From: Blautia sp.
GTDB lineage: Bacteria > Bacillota > Clostridia > Lachnospirales > Lachnospiraceae
Direction: 5' to 3'
NCBI GenBank assembly: GCA_017515945.1
Contig: JAFWDX010000470.1
Coordinates: 1-6,172 of the forward strand
Length of the DNA: 6,172 nucleotides
Each line of letters opens with the position of its first letter. The first letter of the stretch is position 1. The notes below the pieces were generated by a model. It worked only from the letters and a program-made list of their open reading frames with translations, searched no databases and was not told the origin of the DNA. The position numbers and the translations under genes were made by a program. Of the stretch, positions 1 to 5,325 are shown piece by piece.

Positions 1-1355
1 GCGCGCAGATCCTCGTTTGCCTGTTCCACATTCAGACGGACCAGGAGCAGCGTGATCAGCAGATTAAAGCACATGGGCATCCACAGATACATGACATGGA
101 GCATGTTCAAGCAGGATGCGGACTGCTGCGCCGCGCCGCCCACGTAGCCGCTCAGGGCCAGAAGCCAGCCTGCCAGGGCTGTGCCGATGCCGCCGCCGAG
201 CTTGGTGCCCAGCGAGGTGCAGGAATACATGGTCCCGTCCACGCGTTTGCCGCTGGTCAGGTAGGTGTACTCCGAGCAGGTCGCGATCAGGGCGTTCATA
301 TCACCCTGCAGGGGGCTCATGCCGATGGCCGCTATGGCGGTGCAGGCCAGCATCAGGGGAACGGAGCCCATATATCCGGCGATGACGACGCCCAGCCGAC
401 CCAGGGTGCCGATGGTGTAACCGGTCAGGTTCAGGCGGTACATGCCGCCCCATTTCGCCACGAGGGCAGGCGTAAAGAGCAGACCGACGATCATGGGAAT
501 GTTGATGGCCCAGGAGAATACGCCGAGAAGGTTCGCGTTCTTCAGCACATAGGTCATATAGTAAATGCCCATATTGAGGGTGGCGGAATAGATCTGCATC
601 AGGATATAAGATGCGCAGATCATCAGATAATATTTGTTTTTGATCAGCAGCTTAAAGGCATCGATCAGGCTGTATTTTTCATTGTCGACAGGAGCCTTCT
701 GCACCTCTCCCTCAGCCAGCTCTTCCGGTGCCAGTTCCTTAACGGACATGACAGAGAGGGTGTTGGAAATAATGCCCACGATCGCGTAGATGATGGCGAC
801 CGTCCGCCATGCAGCCGCGCCGCCGCCGAAATGTGCCACCAGGCCGACGGTGATCGTCTGGATCAGCATGCTGGTGCCAAAGGCGAACATGAAGCGGATG
901 GAACCCATTTCCACTCTTTCATGATTGTTTTTGGTGACCAGGGCCGTGAGGGCGGAGTAGGCAATGTTGTTCGCGGTGTAAAAGCCGGCGTTGAGCAGGG
1001 TGTAGGCGATAAAGAACCAGGCGTACTGGGCAGTGGGGCTCAAGTCGGCCGGGATGCAGAAGATCGCCACCAGACAGACGGCGCAGCCGAAATAGCCGTA
1101 GAGCATCCACGGACGGGCCTTTCCCATCCGGGTCTGTGTTTTGTCGATCAGGGAACCAAAGAAAATATCGCTCACTCCGTCGAAAAGCTTCGATACAGCG
1201 ATCAACGTGCCGACGACGCCGGCGTTCATGCCTACGGTATCGGTCAGGAAGATCATGACAAAGGCGGAGAGCAGGGCATAGACGACATTGCCGGCGATGT
1301 CTCCGGATCCGTAACCGATCTTGTTGTACCATTTCAGGTAAGTTTTTTCTTTCAT
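1..1355 (-). CDS. GPH-family sugar:cation symporter (galactoside permease candidate), 3' end cut by window edge
   Basis: The frame is open from ATG at 1355 to the window edge (451 codons, no stop). It was checked codon by codon with no frameshift. Family evidence: the N-terminus has YGSGDIAGN (residues 15-23). It is followed by LFDGVSD (57-63) and DKTQTRMGKARPW (71-83), the hallmark cytoplasmic-loop region of glycoside-pentoside-hexuronide:cation symporters. D59 and D63 match the paired aspartates of the cation/sugar site in MelB (D55/D59). The rest is hydrophobic segments separated by short basic or polar loops. A longer hydrophilic central loop (about 205-225, rich in E and K) separates two six-helix halves, as expected for a 12-helix inner-membrane MFS-type carrier. 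There is no C-terminal EIIA domain in the visible part. Family members are usually about 450-500 residues, so probably only the tail is missing. Position downstream of lacZ suggests import of a beta-galactoside, but the substrate is inferred only from context. Confidence 0.93.
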   Translation of the reverse strand, partial: MKEKTYLKWYNKIGYGSGDIAGNVVYALLSAFVMIFLTDTVGMNAGVVGTLIAVSKLFDGVSDIFFGSLIDKTQTRMGKARPWMLYGYFGCAVCLVAIFCIPADLSPTAQYAWFFIAYTLLNAGFYTANNIAYSALTALVTKNNHERVEMGSIRFMFAFGTSMLIQTITVGLVAHFGGGAAAWRTVAIIYAIVGIISNTLSVMSVKELAPEELAEGEVQKAPVDNEKYSLIDAFKLLIKNKYYLMICASYILMQIYSATLNMGIYYMTYVLKNANLLGVFSWAINIPMIVGLLFTPALVAKWGGMYRLNLTGYTIGTLGRLGVVIAGYMGSVPLMLACTAIAAIGMSPLQGDMNALIATCSEYTYLTSGKRVDGTMYSCTSLGTKLGGGIGTALAGWLLALSGYVGGAAQQSASCLNMLHVMYLWMPMCFNLLITLLLVRLNVEQANEDLR

Positions 1356-1360
1356 CGCAA

Positions 1361-1368
1361 TCTCCTTT
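1361..1368 (-). promoter_or_regulatory. Ribosome binding site of the GPH transporter
   Basis: On the minus strand this reads AAAGGAGA and ends 5 nt before the ATG at 1355. It fixes this ATG as the start of the transporter. The protein begins MKEKTYLKWYNKIGYG, a normal GPH N-terminus. Confidence 0.85.
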
Positions 1369-1427
1369 CATCTGTAAATCACATCCTGTATCCGTTCCTG
1401 CTGCGTTTTTCAGAGCTTCGTAACATG

Positions 1428-1536
1428 TATCTCACGCACCACGCAGTATACTCGCGCGATCAAATATATGGGAAATGGACCTGATTATCCGCACGGTATA
1501 TGCAGTATAAAAGCGAGGTGCTGACTGACCAGTTAC
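1428..1536 (+). repeat. Diverged, interrupted copy of the lacZ-leader repeat element
   Basis: Two blocks match the reverse complement of the element at 4719-4863. Block 1 (1428-1447) matches 4747-4766 with one mismatch. Block 2 (1513-1536) matches 4719-4742 over 24 nt with one mismatch (c at 1529). In the intact element these blocks are about 4 nt apart. Here they are separated by extra sequence bounded by a direct repeat gcagtata (1443-1450 and 1502-1509), a period of 59 bp. Collapsing one repeat and the 51 bp between them restores a near-continuous alignment with about 2 extra bases. The break corresponds to the loop of the 4734-4758 hairpin. The copy is inverted relative to the one upstream of lacZ, so the pair flanks lacZ as inverted repeats. 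No coding sequence is visible in it. Confidence 0.75.
1445..1474 (-). promoter_or_regulatory. Possible promoter for the GPH transporter
   Basis: Minus strand: TTCCCA (1474-1469), an 18-bp spacer, then TATACT (1450-1445), about 90 nt before the transporter ATG. The -10 is good and the -35 matches four of six consensus positions. The spacer contains the self-complementary octamer tcgcgcga (1452-1459), which could be a protein site. It lies in the extra sequence that interrupts the repeat copy. If it is real, the transporter could be expressed independently of lacZ read-through. The call rests on hexamer matching only. Confidence 0.25.
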
Positions 1537-1560
1537 AGAGCTTTTCACTTGCAGAAGAAT

Positions 1561-1584
1561 AAAAAGGACATCGAATGATATTCG
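1561..1584 (-). terminator. lacZ: Weak terminator-like hairpin after lacZ
   Basis: Starting 9 nt past the lacZ stop codon, the minus strand has CGAAT-ATC-ATTCG (1584-1572). A TTTTT run (1565-1561) follows it after a few bases. The stem is only 5 bp and the T-run is not directly adjacent, so termination would be partial at best. Read-through into the transporter would be compatible with an operon. Confidence 0.2.
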
Positions 1585-1593
1585 GCTCATAAG

Positions 1594-4500
1594 TTACGCG
1601 ACTTCAGGCCTGATAAAAAAGGCAAAATGAAATTCATCCGCATCGACCCGGTACTCCTCCGACAGATCCGGCCCGCAGCTCTTGGAGCCGATCCCGGCCA
1701 TCTGATGATCCAGACACAGGACCGTACGACCGCAGGGCTTCAGCTCATAATTATGCCGGCATGCTTCCAGCTCCTCCTGCGTGTAGACAGAGGCGTTGAA
1801 GGAAAAAGCCTGGCCGTCAGCGGTCGCTGCCGTAAAGGCAAGGCCTTTGCCTGTGAGGCGGATATAATCAGAATCAAAATGGCTGCCGTTCTCCTGAGGC
1901 CGCATATAATCCTCGTGAAGATCCGATACCAAAGACTGGAACAGGCCGTGTCTACCGCTCCGGCATTTGTCCGGGTAGCTTTCCACCGGCCCGATCCCGT
2001 AATATTCTGCCATGTCAAGCTCTGAAGGAAGGAAGATCCGGATCCCGATCCTGGGAAGAGTCTCGATATGTTTATCTTTGCGGGCACGGCATTCCATTCT
2101 GATGCTTCCGTCGGAAAAGACCCGGTATTCGGTCTGAAGCTGCAGGATGGGCTGGACGGACATGGCGGCGACGGACTGCCGGATCCGGATGACGACCGCA
2201 TCGTCTTTTGTTTCCGCTGACACGTCATAGGCTCTGGTCACGGTATGGTTCAGACGCTCCCACTTCCAGAGGTAAGCCGGCGCCTGGTCATTATCTGTCG
2301 GTGCACGCCACAGATTAAAATCCAGGGGTCTGTCCAGAAACTCTTTTTCCCTTTTTTGCAGGGAAATAAACAGGCCGAAAAGCTTGTCCAGCGTGTAGGA
2401 AAAAGCAGCTGCTGTGACTGTGAGACGGGTTTCTGTTTCCGTCAATACAGGCGCAGCTGCAGAGGTCTTTGGGAAAACGGAAAACATGGCGGCAGCTTTC
2501 TGATTGCATGGATCAGCATTGTCGATCCGGATGTCGTCAAAGCCCAGGACATGACCGGCAGGCAGACCGGGCATGGCATGCTTCAGGGTATAGGTGACGG
2601 TAAGAAAACAGCGGCCCTTTTCCGGTATAGTGAGAGCGAGCGGAATTTCCGCATCTGCATGTGGAGCGACCTGGGGAAGCGGAAGGCTCCCTTCTTTTCT
2701 CGTTTCTCCGTCCAGAGTCAGCGTGTACGTTGCCTGAACCCAGGATGGGGAAAGCGTGAGAAAATCGAGATGATTTTCCAGTGTAAGCAGGCCGGTTTCA
2801 GCACTATAGTGAGACCGGAAGGGACGATGAACATTTTTATATTCCAGCAGACCTGTGTGTGGCGTCCGGTCCGGAAAGACCAGGCCGTCCAGACAGAAAT
2901 TCCCGTCATGCTGGAGCTCCCCGTGATCGCCACCGTACCAGTAGATTCCTTTTCCACTGCAGGCAAGCCCCTTGAAAACTGCGTGGTCGCACCATTCCCA
3001 TACAAAGCCTCCGCACAGGCGGGGGTATTTTTCGGTCAGATCCCTGTACTCCTGAAAGTCTCCCGGACTGTTTCCCATGGAATGGCAGTATTCGACAAGC
3101 AGCAAAGGCTTCTCCGGCTCGCCTTCCAGATAATCCGTGACTTCTGTAAAAGACGGATACATACGGCCGTAGAGATCGATACAGGAGAGGTCATAGCTGC
3201 GGTCCCGCGGCAGATAAAAGGCGCTTTCATAATGGGTCAGCCTGGTCGGGTCGACCTGCTTCGTCCACGCCAGGGCCTTTTCAAAGGTACAGCCGTATCC
3301 GCATTCATTACCCATGGACCAGATCAGGATGGAGGGACGGTTCCTGTTTCGCAGGACCATGGAGGATACCCGGTCCAGGGTCGGCCCGATAAAGGCCGGG
3401 TTATCCGCGATCCTTTCATGGGCCAGCTTCATGCGTTCAGCATAATCATCCTCTGTATGGTATAAGGATGCCGTGCCGTGACTTTCATTGTCGGCTTCAT
3501 CGACGACGTACAGCCCCAGTTCGTCACACAGCTGGTAAAAGTAAGGGACATTGGGATAATGGCTGGCCCGGACAGCGTTGAAATTGTGTTCCTTGATCAT
3601 GCGCAGATCCCACAGGACCTGAGCTTTGTTTACTACGGAGCCGGTGACCGGGTCTGACTCATGACGGTTGACACCGCGGAATATGATCGGCGAACCGTTC
3701 AGCAGAACGACTCCGTCCTGCACACATACATGTCGGATGCCGATGCGTTCCACAATGATCTCATGTTCTGTTTTGATCATCAGAGTATAGAGCTCAGGCT
3801 GCTCGGCATTCCAGAGCAGGGGATCCCTGATCTCAAAATGTGCCTCTGTCTCCGATTGCAGGGAAGCTTCCAGACAGGGATGGTCCGGGAAGCCCTTCGG
3901 GTCGATTCCTCCCTCAAACAGCATCAGGCGGACGGGAACGGCCTGCTCATCGTGGAAGAAGAGCTGTACGTGGATATCCGCCGTCCTAAGATCCTTCGCA
4001 GGGTCTGTGGTGATGATATAATCCCTGATGTGATTCACCGGACGGTTCAGCAGATAGATATCCCTGATGATGCCGGACATGCGGAACTTGTCCTGATCCT
4101 CCAGATAGGAACCGTTGCACCATTTCAGGACAAGAACGGCAAGGATGTTCCTTCCCTCCTTGAGGATACCGGAAACATCGAATTCCGATGTGTGGTGTGT
4201 GACCTGGCTGTAGCCGACATAAACCCCGTTCAGCCACACATAAAAGCAGGAATCGACGCCTTCAAAATGCAGAAAAGTAAGAGGGGTGTCAGGGTCTTTA
4301 TGCCAGGTGAAGGAGTGCAGGTAAGCCCCGCAGGGATTTTGCTGCGGCACATATGGCGGGTCGAAGGGGAATGGGTAGCGGATATTGGTGTACTGGTTTT
4401 TATCATAGCCCTTCATCTGCCAGCAGAAGGGGACGGTCTCCTCGTGCCACGCATCATCAGGAGCATAGTCAGGCCTGAAAAATTCCTCCGTCAGGTCATG

Positions 4501-4686
4501 GACGTCCGGGTAATAACGAAAGCTCCATTCATGGCCGCTCAGCATCTGGATCCGGTCGGAATCCTCCCGGGGCAGTGTGGCAGATGAGACGTCTGCATGA
4601 CATGAGACAGGAATGAAATAGCTGTGGCAGGGAAGAGTATTTTGATGCAGGACAGAGAGATCTTCATACAGTCTTGGAATCAGCAT
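1594..4686 (-). CDS. lacZ: Beta-galactosidase, GH2 family, LacZ type, full length
   Basis: This cytoplasmic enzyme hydrolyses terminal beta-galactosides such as lactose. It has 1030 residues (E. coli LacZ about 1023) and no signal peptide. Domain order: short lead (1-45, with LHQNTLPCHSYFIP); jelly-roll sugar-binding domain (about 46-215, with DQDKFRMSGIIRD at 197-209); Ig-like domain (about 217-320); TIM barrel (about 322-620); linker beta domain (about 625-735); small-chain/super-sandwich domain (about 755-1028, with RAPTDND 794-800 and GPVESYPDK 899-907). Catalytic motifs are intact: RGVNRHE (337-343), RASHYPN (373-379), metal-site DEADNESHG (396-404, E401 and H403), MGNECGYG with acid/base E461, and VEYCHSMGNS with nucleophile E532. 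NFCLDGLVF (596-604) forms the substrate-side loop. The C-terminal GIGSKSCGP (998-1006) has Cys near where E. coli has Trp999. ATG 4686 is chosen because a strong Shine-Dalgarno precedes it. The upstream leader holds a structured repeat. The GPH permease lies 238 bp downstream and an AraC-type regulator is divergent. Confidence 0.98.
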   Translation of the reverse strand: MLIPRLYEDLSVLHQNTLPCHSYFIPVSCHADVSSATLPREDSDRIQMLSGHEWSFRYYPDVHDLTEEFFRPDYAPDDAWHEETVPFCWQMKGYDKNQYTNIRYPFPFDPPYVPQQNPCGAYLHSFTWHKDPDTPLTFLHFEGVDSCFYVWLNGVYVGYSQVTHHTSEFDVSGILKEGRNILAVLVLKWCNGSYLEDQDKFRMSGIIRDIYLLNRPVNHIRDYIITTDPAKDLRTADIHVQLFFHDEQAVPVRLMLFEGGIDPKGFPDHPCLEASLQSETEAHFEIRDPLLWNAEQPELYTLMIKTEHEIIVERIGIRHVCVQDGVVLLNGSPIIFRGVNRHESDPVTGSVVNKAQVLWDLRMIKEHNFNAVRASHYPNVPYFYQLCDELGLYVVDEADNESHGTASLYHTEDDYAERMKLAHERIADNPAFIGPTLDRVSSMVLRNRNRPSILIWSMGNECGYGCTFEKALAWTKQVDPTRLTHYESAFYLPRDRSYDLSCIDLYGRMYPSFTEVTDYLEGEPEKPLLLVEYCHSMGNSPGDFQEYRDLTEKYPRLCGGFVWEWCDHAVFKGLACSGKGIYWYGGDHGELQHDGNFCLDGLVFPDRTPHTGLLEYKNVHRPFRSHYSAETGLLTLENHLDFLTLSPSWVQATYTLTLDGETRKEGSLPLPQVAPHADAEIPLALTIPEKGRCFLTVTYTLKHAMPGLPAGHVLGFDDIRIDNADPCNQKAAAMFSVFPKTSAAAPVLTETETRLTVTAAAFSYTLDKLFGLFISLQKREKEFLDRPLDFNLWRAPTDNDQAPAYLWKWERLNHTVTRAYDVSAETKDDAVVIRIRQSVAAMSVQPILQLQTEYRVFSDGSIRMECRARKDKHIETLPRIGIRIFLPSELDMAEYYGIGPVESYPDKCRSGRHGLFQSLVSDLHEDYMRPQENGSHFDSDYIRLTGKGLAFTAATADGQAFSFNASVYTQEELEACRHNYELKPCGRTVLCLDHQMAGIGSKSCGPDLSEEYRVDADEFHFAFFIRPEVA

Positions 4687-4695
4687 GATCGTAAA

Positions 4696-4702
4696 CTCCT
4701 TT
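4696..4702 (-). promoter_or_regulatory. lacZ: Ribosome binding site of lacZ
   Basis: Minus strand AAAGGAG, 9 nt before the ATG at 4686. It lies only 16 bp from the terminal arm of the structured repeat element (from 4719), so folding of the element could affect access to it. Confidence 0.85.
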
Positions 4703-4733
4703 CAGAATGAGAATATAAGTAACTGTTCAGTCA

Positions 4734-4758
4734 GCACCTCGCATTTACTGCGAGGTGC
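4734..4758. repeat. Perfect 10-bp hairpin inside the leader element
   Basis: gcacctcgca (4734-4743) pairs with tgcgaggtgc (4749-4758) around a 5-nt loop, tttac. The GC-rich stem should fold stably as DNA or RNA. It has no T-tract immediately after it on either strand, so it is not a clear intrinsic terminator. The matching loop is where the copy downstream of lacZ is interrupted. Confidence 0.75.
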
Positions 4759-4781
4759 GTGAGATAAAAGCTGAATAGCCA

Positions 4782-4828
4782 AGGTCAGGCGCACTTCCAA
4801 TGCGACGAAAGGAGCCTGCGCCTGACCT
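4782..4828. repeat. Perfect 12-bp stem with 23-nt loop inside the leader element
   Basis: aggtcaggcgca (4782-4793) is the exact reverse complement of tgcgcctgacct (4817-4828). The enclosed 23 nt (4794-4816) contain gaaaggag on the plus strand, a Shine-Dalgarno-like string with no following reading frame that I can support. Confidence 0.75.
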
Positions 4829-4863
4829 CGTAACTGTGAAGGAGCTTGTGACTGAACAGTTAC

Positions 4864-4988
4864 GAATATAACTGCCCACTCAACATCATACCGGCTACTT
4901 GAAAGAATGCATATGAACAAACCTGCTTATTTTCTGCACTTTTCGATATTGCAGTGGTGGAAGACTGTGATTTTGTGTATACTTGCTT
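4864..4988. other. Spacer between leader element and tandem repeats; possible lacZ -10
   Basis: This is AT-rich non-coding DNA with no gene seen. On the minus strand TATGAT (4890-4885) is a plausible lacZ -10, but no good -35 lies at 16-18 bp. That would fit an activator-dependent promoter of the kind AraC-family proteins serve. TATACT at 4978-4983 on the plus strand is a -10-like hexamer, also without a convincing -35. Neither can be assigned firmly. Confidence 0.25.
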
Positions 4989-5076
4989 TTTAAACCAGAG
5001 TGTTTCAATACATGAAAAAAACGGTATTCAGAGGATTTAGTATGTGAGTCAATGAGCAGGTTTCCCTGACTCAACG
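4989..5076. repeat. Tandem repeat unit 1 (88 bp, most diverged)
   Basis: The unit starts tttaaaccag. It then has the palindrome-like tttcaatacatgaaa (5003-5017), ggtattcagagg, gatttag, and ends with the inverted repeat tgagtca (5045-5051)/tgactca (5067-5073). The order and spacing of these blocks match the following units. On the minus strand the unit start reads TGG-TTTAAA, a degraded extended -10. Confidence 0.7.
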
Positions 5077-5162
5077 TTTATACCAGGCCGTTTCAACACT
5101 TGGAATGCTGCGTATCCAGAGATTTAGCCGTGTGAGGAGGAACCTGTCCCCCAGATTCACTT
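5077..5162. repeat. Tandem repeat unit 2 (86 bp)
   Basis: The unit starts tttataccag and contains tttcaacacttggaa (5091-5105), then gcgtatccagag, gatttagccgtgtgagg and aacctgtccc. The first 45 bp match the next unit at 41 positions by direct comparison. The terminal hairpin has decayed to gtga/tcac. On the minus strand it carries TGG-TATAAA (5085-5077), an extended -10-like string. Confidence 0.8.
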
Positions 5163-5244
5163 TTTATACCAGAACGTTTCAACACTTGAAATGCCGCGTA
5201 TCCAGAGGCTGTGACGTGTGAGGAGCCTGTATCCCTGACTCTCA
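5163..5244. repeat. Tandem repeat unit 3 (82 bp)
   Basis: The unit starts tttataccag and contains the perfect palindrome tttcaa-cac-ttgaaa (5177-5191), then gcgtatccagaggctg and gtgtgagg, with a shortened tail ending in ctgactctcaa. On the minus strand TGG-TATAAA (5171-5163) has a TTTCAA half-site exactly 17 bp upstream of its TATAAA, so the palindrome would cover the -35 region. Confidence 0.8.
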
Positions 5245-5289
5245 AGAGGCTTAGCCGTATGAGTCAAGGAACCTGTCCCTCTGACTCAT
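5245..5289. repeat. Partial tandem repeat unit 4 with REP-like hairpin, in the regulator leader
   Basis: This unit has only the second half: agaggcttagccgtatgag, the aacctgtccct block and the terminal palindrome. atgagtca (5259-5266) and tgactcat (5282-5289) are exact 8-bp inverted repeats. An inner agg/cct pair extends the stem around one bulged base. The hairpin ends 16 bp before the regulator's ribosome binding site, so it may be transcribed as part of its leader. It has no T-tract and is not a clear terminator. Confidence 0.75.
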
Positions 5290-5305
5290 GGTAAAGGCCG
5301 GACAT

Positions 5306-5315
5306 AAAGGAGGGG
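5306..5315 (+). promoter_or_regulatory. Ribosome binding site of the AraC-type regulator
   Basis: AAAGGAGGGG is followed by 10 nt and ATG at 5326. The nearer ATG at 5316 is out of frame and meets a stop after 18 codons, so 5326 is the start despite the slightly long spacing. Confidence 0.8.
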
Positions 5316-5325
5316 ATGAATCACA

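Larger units (their letters stand above)
4719..4863. repeat. 145-bp inverted-repeat-bounded structured element in the lacZ leader
   Basis: Perfect 15-bp terminal inverted repeats run gtaactgttcagtca (4719-4733) and tgactgaacagttac (4849-4863). Inside are a 10-bp hairpin (4734-4758), a 12-bp stem (4782-4793 with 4817-4828) and a minor aagct/agctt pairing (4768-4772 with 4843-4847). Together they could fold into a multi-branched junction. A further copy of gtaactgt at 4830-4837 can pair with acagttac (4856-4863), competing with the long terminal stem. A diverged copy lies at 1428-1536, which shows this is a repeat family. It has no transposase and resembles a MITE or other small non-autonomous element. 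If lacZ transcription starts upstream, it would be part of the 5' untranslated leader. I do not recognise it as a known riboswitch. Confidence 0.8.

Noticed and set aside
998..1006. Residues 998-1006 of LacZ (DNA about 1669-1695): Cys where E. coli LacZ has Trp999, as a possible broken active site
   Set aside because: The surrounding GIGSKSCGP is, as far as I recall, a normal variant among Firmicutes LacZ/LacM proteins, and both catalytic glutamates are intact. It is likely a family difference in substrate preference rather than a defect. The coordinates given here are residue numbers.
919..1371. 150-codon minus-strand frame
   Set aside because: It is a shifted-frame shadow of the transporter gene, with an arginine-rich translation typical of such shadows.
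96..1484. 462-codon open frame on the plus strand
   Set aside because: It is antisense to the GPH transporter, whose minus-strand frame gives a recognisable family protein with a ribosome binding site. The plus-strand translation is low in hydrophobics, rich in G, H, D and Q, and matches nothing I recognise.
2245..3465. 406-codon open frame on the plus strand, with others at 1627-2025 and 3661-4587
   Set aside because: All are antisense to lacZ, which is intact with all catalytic motifs. None has a convincing ribosome binding site or a recognisable domain.
4734..4758. Intrinsic terminator upstream of lacZ
   Set aside because: The hairpin is strong, but no run of T follows it closely on either strand, and it lies inside a repeat family element.
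4702..4920. 72-codon minus-strand frame upstream of lacZ
   Set aside because: It is formed almost entirely by the inverted-repeat element and has no family features. Repeat elements like this commonly give spurious small open frames.
4989..5289. CRISPR array
   Set aside because: Similarity runs through nearly the whole 82-88 bp unit. There are no short identical repeats separated by unique spacers, and no cas genes are present.
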